A stretch of 64,000 bases of DNA from assembly GCF_011752815.1 (NCBI RefSeq), contig NZ_VWWV01000009.1:39504-103503 (forward strand), in the 5' to 3' direction. The position numbers and the translations under genes were made by a program. Source of the DNA: Enterobacter sp. Cy-643. Lineage in GTDB: Bacteria; Pseudomonadota; Gammaproteobacteria; Enterobacterales; Enterobacteriaceae. Of this stretch, positions 27,901 through 38,073 are shown one piece after another. The notes beneath the pieces were generated by a model, which was not told the DNA's origin, searched no databases, and saw nothing but the letters and a program-made list of their open reading frames with translations. Every line of letters begins with the position of its first letter. Position 1 is the first letter of the stretch.

Positions 27901-30900
27901 GCCTGTCCCGTTGGCGTTGGTTGCCGTGGCGGTAAAGGCGTGCACGCCATCACCCAGCGCGCCGGTTGGGGTAAACGTCCAGACGCCGCTCGCGTTGGCT
28001 GTAACTGTTCCCAGCAACGCACCGTTGTCGTAGATCTTGACGGTGGCGTTGGCTTCGGCGGTACCGTTGATCGTTGGGCGAGTGTCGTTGGTGCTCTGGC
28101 CGTTACCGACGATGCCGGTTTTCGGCAGAACATCGTCCACGATGCTGGTAATCACCGGCAGCCCCGGCACGCCGGTAAACGGTGCGGTGAAGCTCGCGGA
28201 GACGCCAATGTTCCCGGCGGCATCCTGGGCGAAGGCCAGCAGTGGCTGAGCGCTGGTCTGCGCAGGGGAGAGCGTAATCGAGAAGTTACCGCTCCCGTCC
28301 GCTTTCGCCGTCCCCAGCACCGTGCCCGTAGCGGAGGTAATGGTCACGGTGCTGTTGGCTTCAGCCAGACCTGTGACCACGGTCCCGGTGGCGTTGACCG
28401 TCAGACCGGTTGGCGCCAGCGGCGGTACGGTATCGACCACGATCCCGGCAGGCACAGACGCGGTACTGACGTTCCCGGCCGCATCCGTTGCGGTGACGGT
28501 AAACGAATGGTTGCCCTGCAGCAGCGGCAGCGTTGGCGTAAAGGTCCAGACGCCGGTGCCGTTTGCCGTGGTGGTGCCCAGCAGCACGCCATTATCAAAG
28601 ATATTGATTGTGGCGTTAGCTTCGGCGGTTCCGTTCAGGGTTGGGCGAGTGTCGTCCGTCGGCTGGTTGTTGCCCACCGGGCCAGTGATTGGGCCGACAT
28701 CATCCACCACCGAGGTAATTACCGGCTGGTTCGGCGCCACGGTATCCACCACGATGGTGAAGCCTGCCGTTGGGCTACTGACTACGCCCGCACCGTTGGT
28801 GGCGGTAATGGTAAAGGTGTGCGAGCCGTTAGTCAGCAGACCTGGAGGGGAGAATACCCAGACGCCCAGGGCGTTAGCCGTCACGGTGCCAATCAGGTTG
28901 CCACCATCGTAAATTTTGATGGTGCTGTTGGCATCCGCGGTCCCGTTCAGGGTCGGACGCGGGTCGTTTGTTGCCTGGCCGTTGGTCAATGGGCCTACCG
29001 TGCCGCCAGCGACGTCATCGACGACAGACGTCAGCACCGGCGTATTCGACACGCCGCTGGCGATGGTCAGGGTAAAGCCAGCCGAAGGTACGCTGGTGTT
29101 ACCTGCCGCATCGGTCGCGGTGACGGTAAAGACGTGCTGGCCGAGAGGCAGCGCCGCCCCAGGCGTGAAGGTCCATGCGCCCAGGGCACTGGCCGTTACG
29201 GTGCCAATCAGGTTGCCATTATCGTAAATATTAATGGTGGAGTTAGCTTCCGCCGTTCCGCTGAGTGCAGGCTGGGTATCGTCCGTCGTCTGGCCACTCA
29301 CCAGCGGGCCCTGAACCGGGCCGACGTCATCGAAGGCCTGAACCACAATCGGCTGAGTCGGCGCAATGGTATCCACCACCACGTTAAACGCGGCGGATGG
29401 CAGACTGACGTTACCCGCGGCATCTGTCGCGGTCACGGTCAGCGCATGGCCGCCGTTAATCAGCGCGGTGCCAGGCCTGAAGCTCCACGCCCCGCCAGCA
29501 TCTGCCTGTACGGTGCCAAGCAGAACGCCGTTGTCGTAGACATTGATGGTGGCATTGCCTTCGGCAGTCCCGGTGAGGACCGGCCGACTATCATCCGTGA
29601 CCTGGCCGTTGGTCAGGTTGCCGGTGATTGGGCCGACGGCATCCGCCACGGTGCTGATGACCGGCGCGTTCGGAGCAATAGTATCCACCGTCAGCGCAAA
29701 GCCACTGGACGGATTACTGACGTTGCCGGCTGCATCGGTCGCGGTGACGGTTAACGTATGGGCGCCGTTGCCGAGTGCCGCCACCGGCGTCAGGCTCCAT
29801 ACGCCGGAACCGTTGGCAAGGGTGGTGCCGATCAGGTTGCCATCGCTGTAAACTTTAATAATGGCGCCAGCCTCCGCCGTTCCGCTCAGGGAAGGGCGGG
29901 TTTCGTTGGTGGCCTGGCCGTTGGTGATTGGCCCCAGCACCGGGGCGGTGTTGTCCAGCACGGTGACGATAACCGGCGGATTCGGGGCAACGGAGTCAAT
30001 ATTCACGCCGAATGAAGCCGCGTTACTCACGTTACCTGCGGCATCCGTCGCCGTAACGTTCAGGGTATGTGTCCCCTGGCCCAGCGGTGCGGACGGGGTG
30101 AATGTCCAGACGCCCAGCGCATCCGCCTGGGTGGTTCCCAGCACGTTATTGCCGTCTTTCACCGTGATGGTGGCGTTGGCTTCCGCCGTGCCGCTCAGGG
30201 TTGGCTGAGTGTCCTTCGTCAACTGGCCGTTGATCAGCGGCAGGTTAGTGCCGGGCTGAGTCTGGTCGTCGATGACCGAAAGAATGATAGGTACTACCGG
30301 CGGCACGGTATCAACCACCACGTTGAACCCAGCGCTTGGGCCGCTGACGTTGCCTGCCGCATCCGTGGCGGTCGCGGTGATGTTATGGCTGCCATCCAGC
30401 AGTGGAACCGTTGGGGTAAAGCTCCAGTTCCCACCCACCGGTACCGTTACGGTGCCGATCACCACGTTTCCGTCCTTGAAGGTCAGCGTGGTACCCGCCT
30501 CGGCGGTGCCGCTGAAGGTCGGCGTATTGTCGTTAGTCGGCTGGCCGGACGTTATCGGCTGGGAAGTGATGTCGTTGGTAACGGTGACGACCAGCGGTGC
30601 GGCCGGTGCCAGCGTATCGACGTTCACCACAAAGCCGGTGGACGGCAGGCTGACGTTCCCGGCGGCGTCTGTCGCCGTGACGGTCAGGGTATGAGAACCC
30701 TCGCCAAGGTTAATGCCTGGCGTAAAGGTCCAGATGCCGAGGGCGTTCGCGGTGACGGTACCGATGATGGAGCCGTTATCGAGAATGTTTACCGTACTGC
30801 CAGCTTCCGCCGTGCCGCTAAGGGTTGGCGTTGGATCGTTCGTGGCCTGGCCATTGGTCAATGGCCCGACTACGCCGCCTACTACATCGTCTACCACGGA

Positions 30901-33900
30901 GACAATCACCGGTTGGGCTGGTGGCGTGGTGTCGACAATGATGGTGTAGAGCGGAGACAGGCCGCTCGTCTCAAGACCGACGGTCTGGCTAACGGCAAAG
31001 GTATGCGGGCCTTGAGTCAGCGGGGTGGTGAGCTGATACGTCCATGTGCCGCCTGCGCCGACGGGCACAGAAGTGAACAGCACGCCATCAATGTAAACAT
31101 GCACGACCCCGCCCGTGGAGGCACCAGAACCACTCAGGGTAGGTAAAGTATCATCGGTCGATTTCCCGTTGCCGACGTTACCGGTTATGGCGCCCACGTT
31201 ATCGTCTACCAGATCGATGGTTGGCGGATGCGGCAGGATGGAGGTGGTTGCGGTGAAGTTAATGCCCGCGCTTTCGTTCCCGGCCTTATCCTGTGCAATA
31301 GCCGTCAGGGTTGCGCCGGTGGTTTGAGCCGGGGACATCGTAACGGTCCAGGTGCCCAAAATCGGGTCAGCCACGCCGGTGCCGAGCACGTTGCCGCTGG
31401 CGTCTTTGATGATAACCGTTGCCCCCGGTTCAGCGGTTCCGGCTACAAGGGTACCGGTAGGGTCGGTGATCGGCAGCACCACAGGGTTTGGTGGCGGGGT
31501 GGTATCGACGTTAATCACAATCGGCGCAGAAGGCCCCACGCTGTTGCCTACGTCATCCACCGCTTTGATGGTAATGCTGTGTGCACCTTCCGGCAGCACG
31601 GAGGTGGTGATACTCCATGTGCCATTGGCGGCAACGACACCGGTACCCAGAATCGTCGTGCCATTGGTGTCGTACAGCGTAATTGTACTGCCGACTTTGC
31701 CGGTACCGGTAAAGGTTGGCGTGGTGTCATCGGTGAAGCTGCCGTTGACCAGCGGGGTCTGGATCGGGCCAACGTTATCAATGATTTCCACGACGACCGG
31801 CGCGGTGAGCGGCACGGTATCGACGGTCAGTACATAATCGGTGGATGGCCCGCTGACGTTACCGGCTTTATCGGTTTGTTCGGCGGTGATGGTATTCACG
31901 CCGTTGTTGAGCGCGGTATTCGGCGTAATGGTCCAGTTACCCGAGCCATCCACTACCGCAGAGCCTATCGCCGTGCTGCCGTTGTAAAGCGTGACGGTCG
32001 CGCCGATTTCACCCGTGCCATGGAACACCGGCTTCGTGTCATCGGTAATGCCGTTGGTAATTGGCCCGGTCACCGGACCCACGCCGTCATCTACGGTACC
32101 GATAGTCGGTGCCGCCGGCGGCGTCGTGTCTACGGTGATCGCGATTGGGGCTGACGGCAGGCTGATGTTGCCCGCCGGATCGGTCACCTGGACGGTAATG
32201 TTATAGGTCGTTTCGGTAAACGGCGTTGACGGGGTAACGCTCCAGGTCCCGTCGGAGCGCACGGTGGCGGTGCCGATCAGGTCGTTCCCGTTGTTGTAGA
32301 CGTTGATGGTTGAGCCCGCAATGCCGGTCCCGCTAAAGGTTGGCGTGGTGTCATTGGTACTGCCGCCAGGCGCGACGGGACCGACTACCGGAGGCACATT
32401 ATCGGTCACGACTGGTGCCGTTGGCTGAGCCGGAGGCGTCGCGTAAACCGAGAGCGTGAAGCCAGAAGAAGGCATCCCCGTGTTGCCCGCCGGATCCGTT
32501 GCCACGGTAGTGAACACGTGCGTCCCGCTGCCCAGCGGTGAGGTTGGGGTGATTGTCCAGCTCCCGGTTGCGTCTACGGTGGCCGTGCCGATTGGCGTTG
32601 TCCCCCCGTCGACGTACAGGGTAATGGTGGCCCCAATTTCACCTTTGCCTGAGAACACGGGTTCCGTACTTTGGGTACTGCCGCCGTTAATCAGCGGAGT
32701 CTGCGTGTTTGCGACGTTACCCAGCGCTCCGTCGATGGAAGGGGCTCCCGGCGGAGTCGTGTCGATAATAACAATTTGGGTTGCGGCATTACTGGTGTTC
32801 CCGGCGGCATCGGTCACGTACACATTGATGGTGTGCGAACCTTCGCTTAGCGGCTGGGTTGGCGTAAACGTCCATGCGCCGCTGCCGTTTGCCGTCACGG
32901 TGCCGATCAGCGTGTTGCCATCGTAAATATTCACGACTGCGTTAGCCCCGGCGGTGCCGCTGATAACCGGTTTGGTATCGTCGGTGGAGGTGCCCGGCAG
33001 GACTGGCCCGGTGACGCTCCCGACGGTATCCAGAATTTCACCAATCACCGGCGTGGCCGGCAGCGTAGTAATCAGATTGATGTCCCACGCCGGGGAATGC
33101 GCGGTGACGTTGCCTGCGGCATCCGAAGCCGTGACCGTAAAGGAATGTGGCCCGTCCAGCAGCGGCGTGGTTGGCGTAAATGTCCAGGTCCCGTTGTCGT
33201 TAACGGTGGTGCTCCCCAGAACGTTCAGGCCATCGTAAACCGTAATGGTAGATCCCGGTTCGCCGCTGCCGCTCAGGGTTGGCGTCGGATCGTTGGTGGC
33301 GCCGTTATTGCTGACCGGCCCGGTCACGGTGCCTACATCGTCATACACCTGGGTAATCGTTGGGGCGGTAGGGGCGATGGAGTCTACGTTGATGTTAAAG
33401 GCGGCGCTCGGCTGGCTGACGTTCCCCGCAGCATCGGTGGCGGTCACCGTCAGGCTATGCAGGCCCTGGCCAATAGAGGTGGTCGGCGTAAAGCTCCAGG
33501 CTCCGCTGCCGTTGGCGCTGACCGTGCCGATCAGCGTCCCGTTGTCGTAGATCTTGACGGTTGAGTTAGCTTCAGCCGTGCCGGATATCGTCGGTTTATC
33601 GTCGTTGGTCAGGTCGCCGTTATTCAGATTACCGGTATGTTCCGGCACGTTGTCGACCACCGAGCCGATGACAGGCATATTCGGCGGGGTGATATCCGGG
33701 GCGGTGACCGGCGCATTCGGGCCGATATTCCCGGCGGCGTCCGTGGCGTTCACTTCCACCAGCTGGCCGTTCGCCTGCGGGGTTGTCAGGGTGATGCTAA
33801 AGCTGCCGTCTGGTCCGGCAACGGCCTGGCCCAACGGATTGCCCAGCGCGTCGGTCACTTTCACCGTACTGCCAGCCTCGGCTTTACCGGTCAGTACCGA

Positions 33901-36900
33901 GCCGTCTTCATTGAAGGTGAGGTTGGTCGGCAGCGCAGGCGGCGTATGATCCTCGGCAATGACGGCGGCAGGCGTACTGACGTTGTTCGCGGCGTCCGTC
34001 GCGGTGACCATCAGCGTCTGGCCGTTTAGCTGCGGTGGCGTGAGCGGGGAAATATCAAATGTGCCTGTGCCGCTGGCGATACCAACGCCAATCACATTGC
34101 CGTTACCGTCCCAGACGGTGACGGTACTGTTCGGTTCGGCGGTACCGGTCACATGCAGGCCATCCGCGCTGACGGCCAGCCCGGTTGGGGCATTCGGTGG
34201 CGTGTGATCCGGGGCAGGAATAGCGGCACCTGGTCCGGTATTACCCGCTGCGTCGGTCGCTTTGGCAGTTAAGATCTCCCCGTTAAGCTGAGGTGGGTTC
34301 AGCGTCACGCTGAAGTGGCCGGTACCGTCCGCCGTGGCCGTACCGAGCACGGTGCCGCTGGCGTTTGTGATGGTGACCTTGCTGTTGGCTTCTGCTGTCC
34401 CGGTGAGCGTTGTCCCGTCGTTAGAGACGGCCAGCCCGGTAGGCAGTATCGGAGGCGTGGTATCCACGACGACGTTAAAGCCTGAGGATGTTCCGCTGGT
34501 GCCGCTGCCGTTGGTGGCAGTAAAGGTGAAGTTGTGCGGGCCATCAATCAGCGGGAGCAGCGGTGTAAACGTCCACGTACCGCTGGCGTCAGTTGTTGCG
34601 ATGCCGATAGGCAGGCCGTTATCAAAGACAGTAACGGTGGATCCCACCTCTGCGGTACCGCTCAGCGTTGGGCGGTTGTCATCCGTTGGCTGACCGTTGG
34701 TCAGCGGCCCCTGCATAGAGCCGACATCGTCGATGACCGAAACCAGAACCGGAATGGTCGGGAAGCCGGAGTTTGACGCCGGGAAGGTAGTATCCGGCCC
34801 CATGTTACCCGCCGCATCCTGCACCTGGGCAGTCAGCGTGCCGCCATGCGTTTGGGCCGGCGTGAGCGTGAGCGTGAAGTGTCCGGTTTGGTCAATTTGT
34901 GCCGTACCCAGTACCACGCCGTTTGGACCGACAACTTTCACGGTGTCACCGGCCTCACCTGTCCCGGTCACGGTTGTGCCGTCCAGGCTTACGGTATCAA
35001 TGGTGACCGCCACCGGTGGAAGGGTGTCCACGGTGAAGGTTGGGCCGACGGTCACGCTACTGATGTTGCCCGCAAGATCGGTCTGCTGCAGCGTAATCGC
35101 GTGCGGGCCATCGGCCAGGGCGATAGAAGGCGTAAAGCTCCATTTGCCGTCGCTACCCACGGTAACCTGACCAATGGGCAGGCCATTATCAAAGATAGTC
35201 AGGGTACTGCCTGCTTCCCCGCTGCCGCTGAAGGCCGGTTTATTATCATCGGTAATACCGTTGTTGCCGATAGGGCCGGTGATAGAGCCGACCGTGTCGA
35301 GGATCTGATCGAGTACCGGCGGATTCACGACGGTATCGACAATGACGGTGTAGGACGTGGAGCTTCCGCTATCGCCGCGAATATTCGAGGCCGTGGCGGT
35401 AAAGCTATGCGGGCCGTCGGGCAGACTGGCGACGGGGGTAAAGGTCCAGATCCCCCCCACGAGCACGATGGTGGTGCCGATCTCTACGCCATTATCAAAG
35501 ATATGAATCGTCTCGCCGACGACGCCTGTCCCCTGCAGAGTTGGGGTCTGATCGTTGGTTGGCTGATTGTTGGGTACGGTGCCAACGATCGGCGGAACGT
35601 CATCAATGATGGTGGTAATCACAGGGATGGTCGGGAGCGGGAAGAAGGGCGCATTAGCCTCTCCCGGCTGGCTGACGTTGCCTGCAGCGTCGGTGGCCGT
35701 GACGCTGAGCTGGCCGCCGTCGAGCTGCGGCGTGGTCAGAGTAATAGTGAATGCCCCGGTCACAGGATCGGCGGTGCCGGTTCCAATCACGTTCCCGTTT
35801 GCGTCTTTGATGGTGATTGTGCTGCCATGTTCTGCGGTGCCTGTTAATGTCTCGCCATTAGCGCTGACAAGCAGGCCGGTCGGCTCGGCAGGCGCGGCGG
35901 TATCTACCGTCACGGTATAGCTGACTGACGTGCCGCTGTCTCCCCGAACGTTAGAAGCCATCGCGGTGAAAATGTAGGCGTTATCCAGCAGCGGTGCGGT
36001 TGGCGTAAAGCTCCAGGTGCCGTCCAGGCCGACCTTAGTGGTACCGATCTCAGTGCCGTTGGCGTAAACATGAATGGTGTCCCCGGCTTGCCCGGTACCC
36101 TGCAGGGTTGGTGTGTTGTCGTTGGTTGACTGCCCGTTCCCTACGTTACCGGTGACTGGTGCGACATCGTCAAGAACGCCGGTAATCACCGGCAATACCG
36201 GCGGGAGTACGTCCGGCGCGGTCACGTTGGCCGGAGGACTGTTGTTGCCCGCCGGATCGGTGACGACCACGGTCAATGTTTCACCGTCTACCTGCGGCGT
36301 GGTCAGGGTGATGCTGATGTTGCCATTGTTATCGGCAGTACCTGACCCGACGACTACGCCGTTCGGGTCTTTAATGGTGACGGTGCTACCCGCCTCGGCA
36401 TGGCCGGTGACGATTTCCCCATCCGGGCTAACGACCAGACCGGTGGCCGGCCCTGGAGGGGCGGTGTCAATGGTGACGGTATACGCCGGGGATGGGGCGG
36501 TTTCGCCCCTTTCGTTGCTCGCCGTGGCAGTAAACACATGGGAGCCGTCGGCCAGCGCGCTGCCCGGGGTAAAGCTCCAGGTCCCGCCTGCGCCTACCAC
36601 GACCGTCCCAATCTGTACCCCGTTATCGTAGATGTGAATGGTCGTGCCAGCCTGGCCGGTGCCGTTCAGAGTGGGGGTATTGTCGTTGGTTGGGGAGTTA
36701 TTGCCTACGCTCCCGCCGTTAGGCGCATTTGGATTGTCGTTGATGACACTGGTGATGCTCGGTTCTTCCGGCAGCGGAATGTTCGGCGCGGTAATCGTGG
36801 CGCCCGGCCCGGTGTTACCGGCAGAGTCGGTTGCCGTGACGGTCAGCGTGCCGCCGGTAATCTGCGGCGTGGTCAGGGGAAGGGTAAAGCTACCGTCCGT

Positions 36901-38073
36901 GCCTGCCGTGCCGGTTCCAATCACGTTCCCATTGGCATCCTTCACCGTGACCGTGGAGCCAGCTTCGGCATGTCCCGTCAGGGTATTGCCATCCGCACTC
37001 ACTGCCAGATCGGTTGCAGCCGCAGGTGGCACGGTGTCAATGGTGATGGTATAGGCCGGAGAGGTTGCGCTTTCGCCCCTTTCATTTGTCGCCGTGACGG
37101 TGAAAGAGTGGGTGCCGTCAGCCAAAGCAGTGCCTGGCGTGAAACTCCATGTCCCGTTAGTGCCTACCACAACGGTACCAATCTGCACCCCGTTATCGTA
37201 AATATGAACCGTCGATCCGGCCTGGCCGGTCCCGTTCAGGGTCGGGGTATTGTCGTTGGTTGAAGCGTTGTTAGTAATGTTTCCGCCGGTGCCCGGGGTT
37301 TCATTGACGATGTTGGTTATGTGTGGCTCATCGGGTAACGGGATATTTGGGGCGGTGATGCTGGTTCCGGGCCCGGTGTTGCCGGATGGATCTGTCGCGG
37401 TGGCGGTCAGAGTGCCCCCGTTAACCTGCGGGGACGTTAACGTCACGGTGAAATTGCCGTCGCTGCCGGCGATGCCGGTGCCGACTACGTTCCCGTTAGC
37501 GTCTTTGATGGTTACCGTACTGCCTGCCTCGGCGTTACCGGTAATGGTTTTTCCGTCTGCTGAGATGGCCAGACCCGTAGGTGCCGGAGGGGGCGTTACG
37601 TCAGGGCGGCCGGGGTTCCCCGGGTTGTTCCCGTTGTCGGAATGTCCGCCACCGCCGCTAGAGGCGGCCGCAATGGCCCCGCCTGCGGCAACTGCCAGAC
37701 CACCCAACACCCACGGCCAGACAGCGCCACCTTCGGCATGTGCGCCGGTTGCGGTCATGATCGCGTCAATATTGGCAATTTGCTCATAGTGAGCTGCGGT
37801 TTCTGGATCCTGAACCCACCACAGGACGCCGTCATGGCCTTCCAGGACGAGTTGGTTGCCACCCTGATCGGCAAAGGCGTAGTAGTTTTTGATGGTAATG
37901 GTTTCGCCGGAATGGAGTTTGATCACCAAGTCCTGGCCTGAACGCGTGTAGCTGGCGATCTCTTCACGTTCAATTTTCAGCTCGACAATTGAGGGACCTT
38001 TTAAGGTGATTTCAGAGGCTTCGACGTTATTTTTTACGCCGGTTAATTTAGAGATAATTGAAATTGAACGCAT
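24937..38073 (-). CDS. bapA: Giant biofilm-associated repeat adhesin BapA
   Basis: A 4378-residue surface adhesin. Residues 1 to about 125 form the BapA/LapF prefix-like domain, followed by a Gly/Ala-rich hydrophobic stretch (WPWVLGGLAVAAGGAIAAAS). By eye I count some 34 bacterial Ig-like modules of two types: about 11 short ones (PTGLAVSADGxxxTGxAE) and 23 longer ones (VDDVGPxTGPxxNGQxTNDxTPTLSGTAE). The last 900 residues hold non-repeat beta segments and three VCBS-like modules with GKYGTLHINQDGSYTYTL-type cores. The C-terminus (GGNGSDVWKNF...LVTLENV) is a type I secretion signal. In Salmonella, BapA drives biofilm and pellicle formation under CsgD control. ATG 38073 has GGAG upstream; a GTG at 38082 is less likely. 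Confidence 0.93.
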   Translation of the reverse strand: MRSISIISKLTGVKNNVEASEITLKGPSIVELKIEREEIASYTRSGQDLVIKLHSGETITIKNYYAFADQGGNQLVLEGHDGVLWWVQDPETAAHYEQIANIDAIMTATGAHAEGGAVWPWVLGGLAVAAGGAIAAASSGGGGHSDNGNNPGNPGRPDVTPPPAPTGLAISADGKTITGNAEAGSTVTIKDANGNVVGTGIAGSDGNFTVTLTSPQVNGGTLTATATDPSGNTGPGTSITAPNIPLPDEPHITNIVNETPGTGGNITNNASTNDNTPTLNGTGQAGSTVHIYDNGVQIGTVVVGTNGTWSFTPGTALADGTHSFTVTATNERGESATSPAYTITIDTVPPAAATDLAVSADGNTLTGHAEAGSTVTVKDANGNVIGTGTAGTDGSFTLPLTTPQITGGTLTVTATDSAGNTGPGATITAPNIPLPEEPSITSVINDNPNAPNGGSVGNNSPTNDNTPTLNGTGQAGTTIHIYDNGVQIGTVVVGAGGTWSFTPGSALADGSHVFTATASNERGETAPSPAYTVTIDTAPPGPATGLVVSPDGEIVTGHAEAGSTVTIKDPNGVVVGSGTADNNGNISITLTTPQVDGETLTVVVTDPAGNNSPPANVTAPDVLPPVLPVITGVLDDVAPVTGNVGNGQSTNDNTPTLQGTGQAGDTIHVYANGTEIGTTKVGLDGTWSFTPTAPLLDNAYIFTAMASNVRGDSGTSVSYTVTVDTAAPAEPTGLLVSANGETLTGTAEHGSTITIKDANGNVIGTGTADPVTGAFTITLTTPQLDGGQLSVTATDAAGNVSQPGEANAPFFPLPTIPVITTIIDDVPPIVGTVPNNQPTNDQTPTLQGTGVVGETIHIFDNGVEIGTTIVLVGGIWTFTPVASLPDGPHSFTATASNIRGDSGSSTSYTVIVDTVVNPPVLDQILDTVGSITGPIGNNGITDDNKPAFSGSGEAGSTLTIFDNGLPIGQVTVGSDGKWSFTPSIALADGPHAITLQQTDLAGNISSVTVGPTFTVDTLPPVAVTIDTVSLDGTTVTGTGEAGDTVKVVGPNGVVLGTAQIDQTGHFTLTLTPAQTHGGTLTAQVQDAAGNMGPDTTFPASNSGFPTIPVLVSVIDDVGSMQGPLTNGQPTDDNRPTLSGTAEVGSTVTVFDNGLPIGIATTDASGTWTFTPLLPLIDGPHNFTFTATNGSGTSGTSSGFNVVVDTTPPILPTGLAVSNDGTTLTGTAEANSKVTITNASGTVLGTATADGTGHFSVTLNPPQLNGEILTAKATDAAGNTGPGAAIPAPDHTPPNAPTGLAVSADGLHVTGTAEPNSTVTVWDGNGNVIGVGIASGTGTFDISPLTPPQLNGQTLMVTATDAANNVSTPAAVIAEDHTPPALPTNLTFNEDGSVLTGKAEAGSTVKVTDALGNPLGQAVAGPDGSFSITLTTPQANGQLVEVNATDAAGNIGPNAPVTAPDITPPNMPVIGSVVDNVPEHTGNLNNGDLTNDDKPTISGTAEANSTVKIYDNGTLIGTVSANGSGAWSFTPTTSIGQGLHSLTVTATDAAGNVSQPSAAFNINVDSIAPTAPTITQVYDDVGTVTGPVSNNGATNDPTPTLSGSGEPGSTITVYDGLNVLGSTTVNDNGTWTFTPTTPLLDGPHSFTVTASDAAGNVTAHSPAWDINLITTLPATPVIGEILDTVGSVTGPVLPGTSTDDTKPVISGTAGANAVVNIYDGNTLIGTVTANGSGAWTFTPTQPLSEGSHTINVYVTDAAGNTSNAATQIVIIDTTPPGAPSIDGALGNVANTQTPLINGGSTQSTEPVFSGKGEIGATITLYVDGGTTPIGTATVDATGSWTITPTSPLGSGTHVFTTVATDPAGNTGMPSSGFTLSVYATPPAQPTAPVVTDNVPPVVGPVAPGGSTNDTTPTFSGTGIAGSTINVYNNGNDLIGTATVRSDGTWSVTPSTPFTETTYNITVQVTDPAGNISLPSAPIAITVDTTPPAAPTIGTVDDGVGPVTGPITNGITDDTKPVFHGTGEIGATVTLYNGSTAIGSAVVDGSGNWTITPNTALNNGVNTITAEQTDKAGNVSGPSTDYVLTVDTVPLTAPVVVEIIDNVGPIQTPLVNGSFTDDTTPTFTGTGKVGSTITLYDTNGTTILGTGVVAANGTWSITTSVLPEGAHSITIKAVDDVGNSVGPSAPIVINVDTTPPPNPVVLPITDPTGTLVAGTAEPGATVIIKDASGNVLGTGVADPILGTWTVTMSPAQTTGATLTAIAQDKAGNESAGINFTATTSILPHPPTIDLVDDNVGAITGNVGNGKSTDDTLPTLSGSGASTGGVVHVYIDGVLFTSVPVGAGGTWTYQLTTPLTQGPHTFAVSQTVGLETSGLSPLYTIIVDTTPPAQPVIVSVVDDVVGGVVGPLTNGQATNDPTPTLSGTAEAGSTVNILDNGSIIGTVTANALGIWTFTPGINLGEGSHTLTVTATDAAGNVSLPSTGFVVNVDTLAPAAPLVVTVTNDITSQPITSGQPTNDNTPTFSGTAEAGTTLTFKDGNVVIGTVTVPVGGNWSFTPTVPLLDGSHNITATATDAAGNVSGPSAGFNVVVDTVPPVVPIILSVIDDQTQPGTNLPLINGQLTKDTQPTLSGTAEANATITVKDGNNVLGTTQADALGVWTFTPSAPLGQGTHTLNVTATDAAGNVSNAASFGVNIDSVAPNPPVIVTVLDNTAPVLGPITNGQATNETRPSLSGTAEAGAIIKVYSDGNLIGTTLANGSGVWSLTPVAALGNGAHTLTVTATDAAGNVSNPSSGFALTVDTIAPNAPVISTVADAVGPITGNLTNGQVTDDSRPVLTGTAEGNATINVYDNGVLLGTVQADAGGAWSFRPGTALINGGHALTVTATDAAGNVSLPSAAFNVVVDTIAPTQPIVVQAFDDVGPVQGPLVSGQTTDDTQPALSGTAEANSTINIYDNGNLIGTVTASALGAWTFTPGAALPLGQHVFTVTATDAAGNTSVPSAGFTLTIASGVSNTPVLTSVVDDVAGGTVGPLTNGQATNDPRPTLNGTADANSTIKIYDGGNLIGTVTANALGVWVFSPPGLLTNGSHTFTITATNGAGVVSSPTAGFTIVVDTVAPNQPVITSVVDDVGPITGPVGNNQPTDDTRPTLNGTAEANATINIFDNGVLLGTTTANGTGVWTFTPTLPLLQGNHSFTVTATDAAGNVSTASVPAGIVVDTVPPLAPTGLTVNATGTVVTGLAEANSTVTITSATGTVLGTAKADGSGNFSITLSPAQTSAQPLLAFAQDAAGNIGVSASFTAPFTGVPGLPVITSIVDDVLPKTGIVGNGQSTNDTRPTINGTAEANATVKIYDNGALLGTVTANASGVWTFTPTGALGDGVHAFTATATNANGTGGASLPTSVIVDTIPPLIPTGVISADGSTITGVAEANSTVTITLPGGITVTGTANASGAFSITLPTRQIEGQSLSISAADAAGNVSPSLSITAPILPLSASSNVVDLALTSNADITTSHYSGYGNLLIGALGNVASVLGSNTAQVGFTIGSGATGHITINAAATGVVLSLLNTLEIAIQKFDATTNAWTTVVDSSLPQFLNLLTLGATGVTLNLDGLGEGQYRVLGYNTSLLATGAATNLAVTVEQTSAGVVSGTTTSSGNVITDPGPGGAVDNAPTGTVVTAITDGQGVSHTVGAGGLDIQGKYGTLHINQDGSYTYTLTNTSAAVLGRTENFTYTITQNGISDSAQLIVTLGNGAPASTVTATDNTGSLTFGTDVVAVDHGASQQTGLSVLSVGLGNVVNLNLLANMTNPILFDVADGSTRTMTLQASVGGVALLSTFDLYIYKFNVATQQYEQFQVQKTWLTAPLLGGSSGQLTVTLGGGDYLFLLMNASGVSLLTSYTLNILQDHTYAVDSLAASTAGNVMQDDVAPAGSLLTAVNGVAVSATGTTTINGKFGTLTIDAHGNYTYTLKSGVGADSINTPDSFVYTVTAPNGDTGTASLNITATPHSVDAVNDISAIMAITSTQNTAAYASANVGSASWNTALLASTHGNGSGTFNIADNTVLSGANIVFKVASGLVLGGLSVSWTLSDGQGHTYTGTFSGSALLGGTATIPITDLHSGTWTLSYVGNMGPLGLGSITITPTVTGTSNLLDSFTAQSTIVHGNLYDGTDSAGASDQLGSVHTLMTITGANGSSATLNPMSNSDAVATIQGQYGTLKIGIGGDYTYTLNPGVSPGSITNKEVFTYALNDQNGHTDTATLTINMNPQIVSTAYGDIITGSSAYADTLVYHVLAGGAADGTGGNGSDVWKNFSLANGDQINIHDLLVGWNGQTSSLGNYLSVASVGNNTVISIDRDGTAGTYHSTTLVTLENVHTTLDELIQNNHIVA

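Noticed and set aside
27436..29754. A 772-codon open frame on the plus strand inside bapA, plus several others of 100 to 360 codons
   Set aside because: They are antisense shadows of the repeated, GC-rich Ig modules, with periodic low-complexity translations and no ribosome-binding sites; the minus-strand reading is a full adhesin.
24937..38073. Possible CRISPR or transposon repeats in the Ig-module region
   Set aside because: Repeats are about 270 to 320 bases, diverged, in frame and without spacers; they are protein modules.
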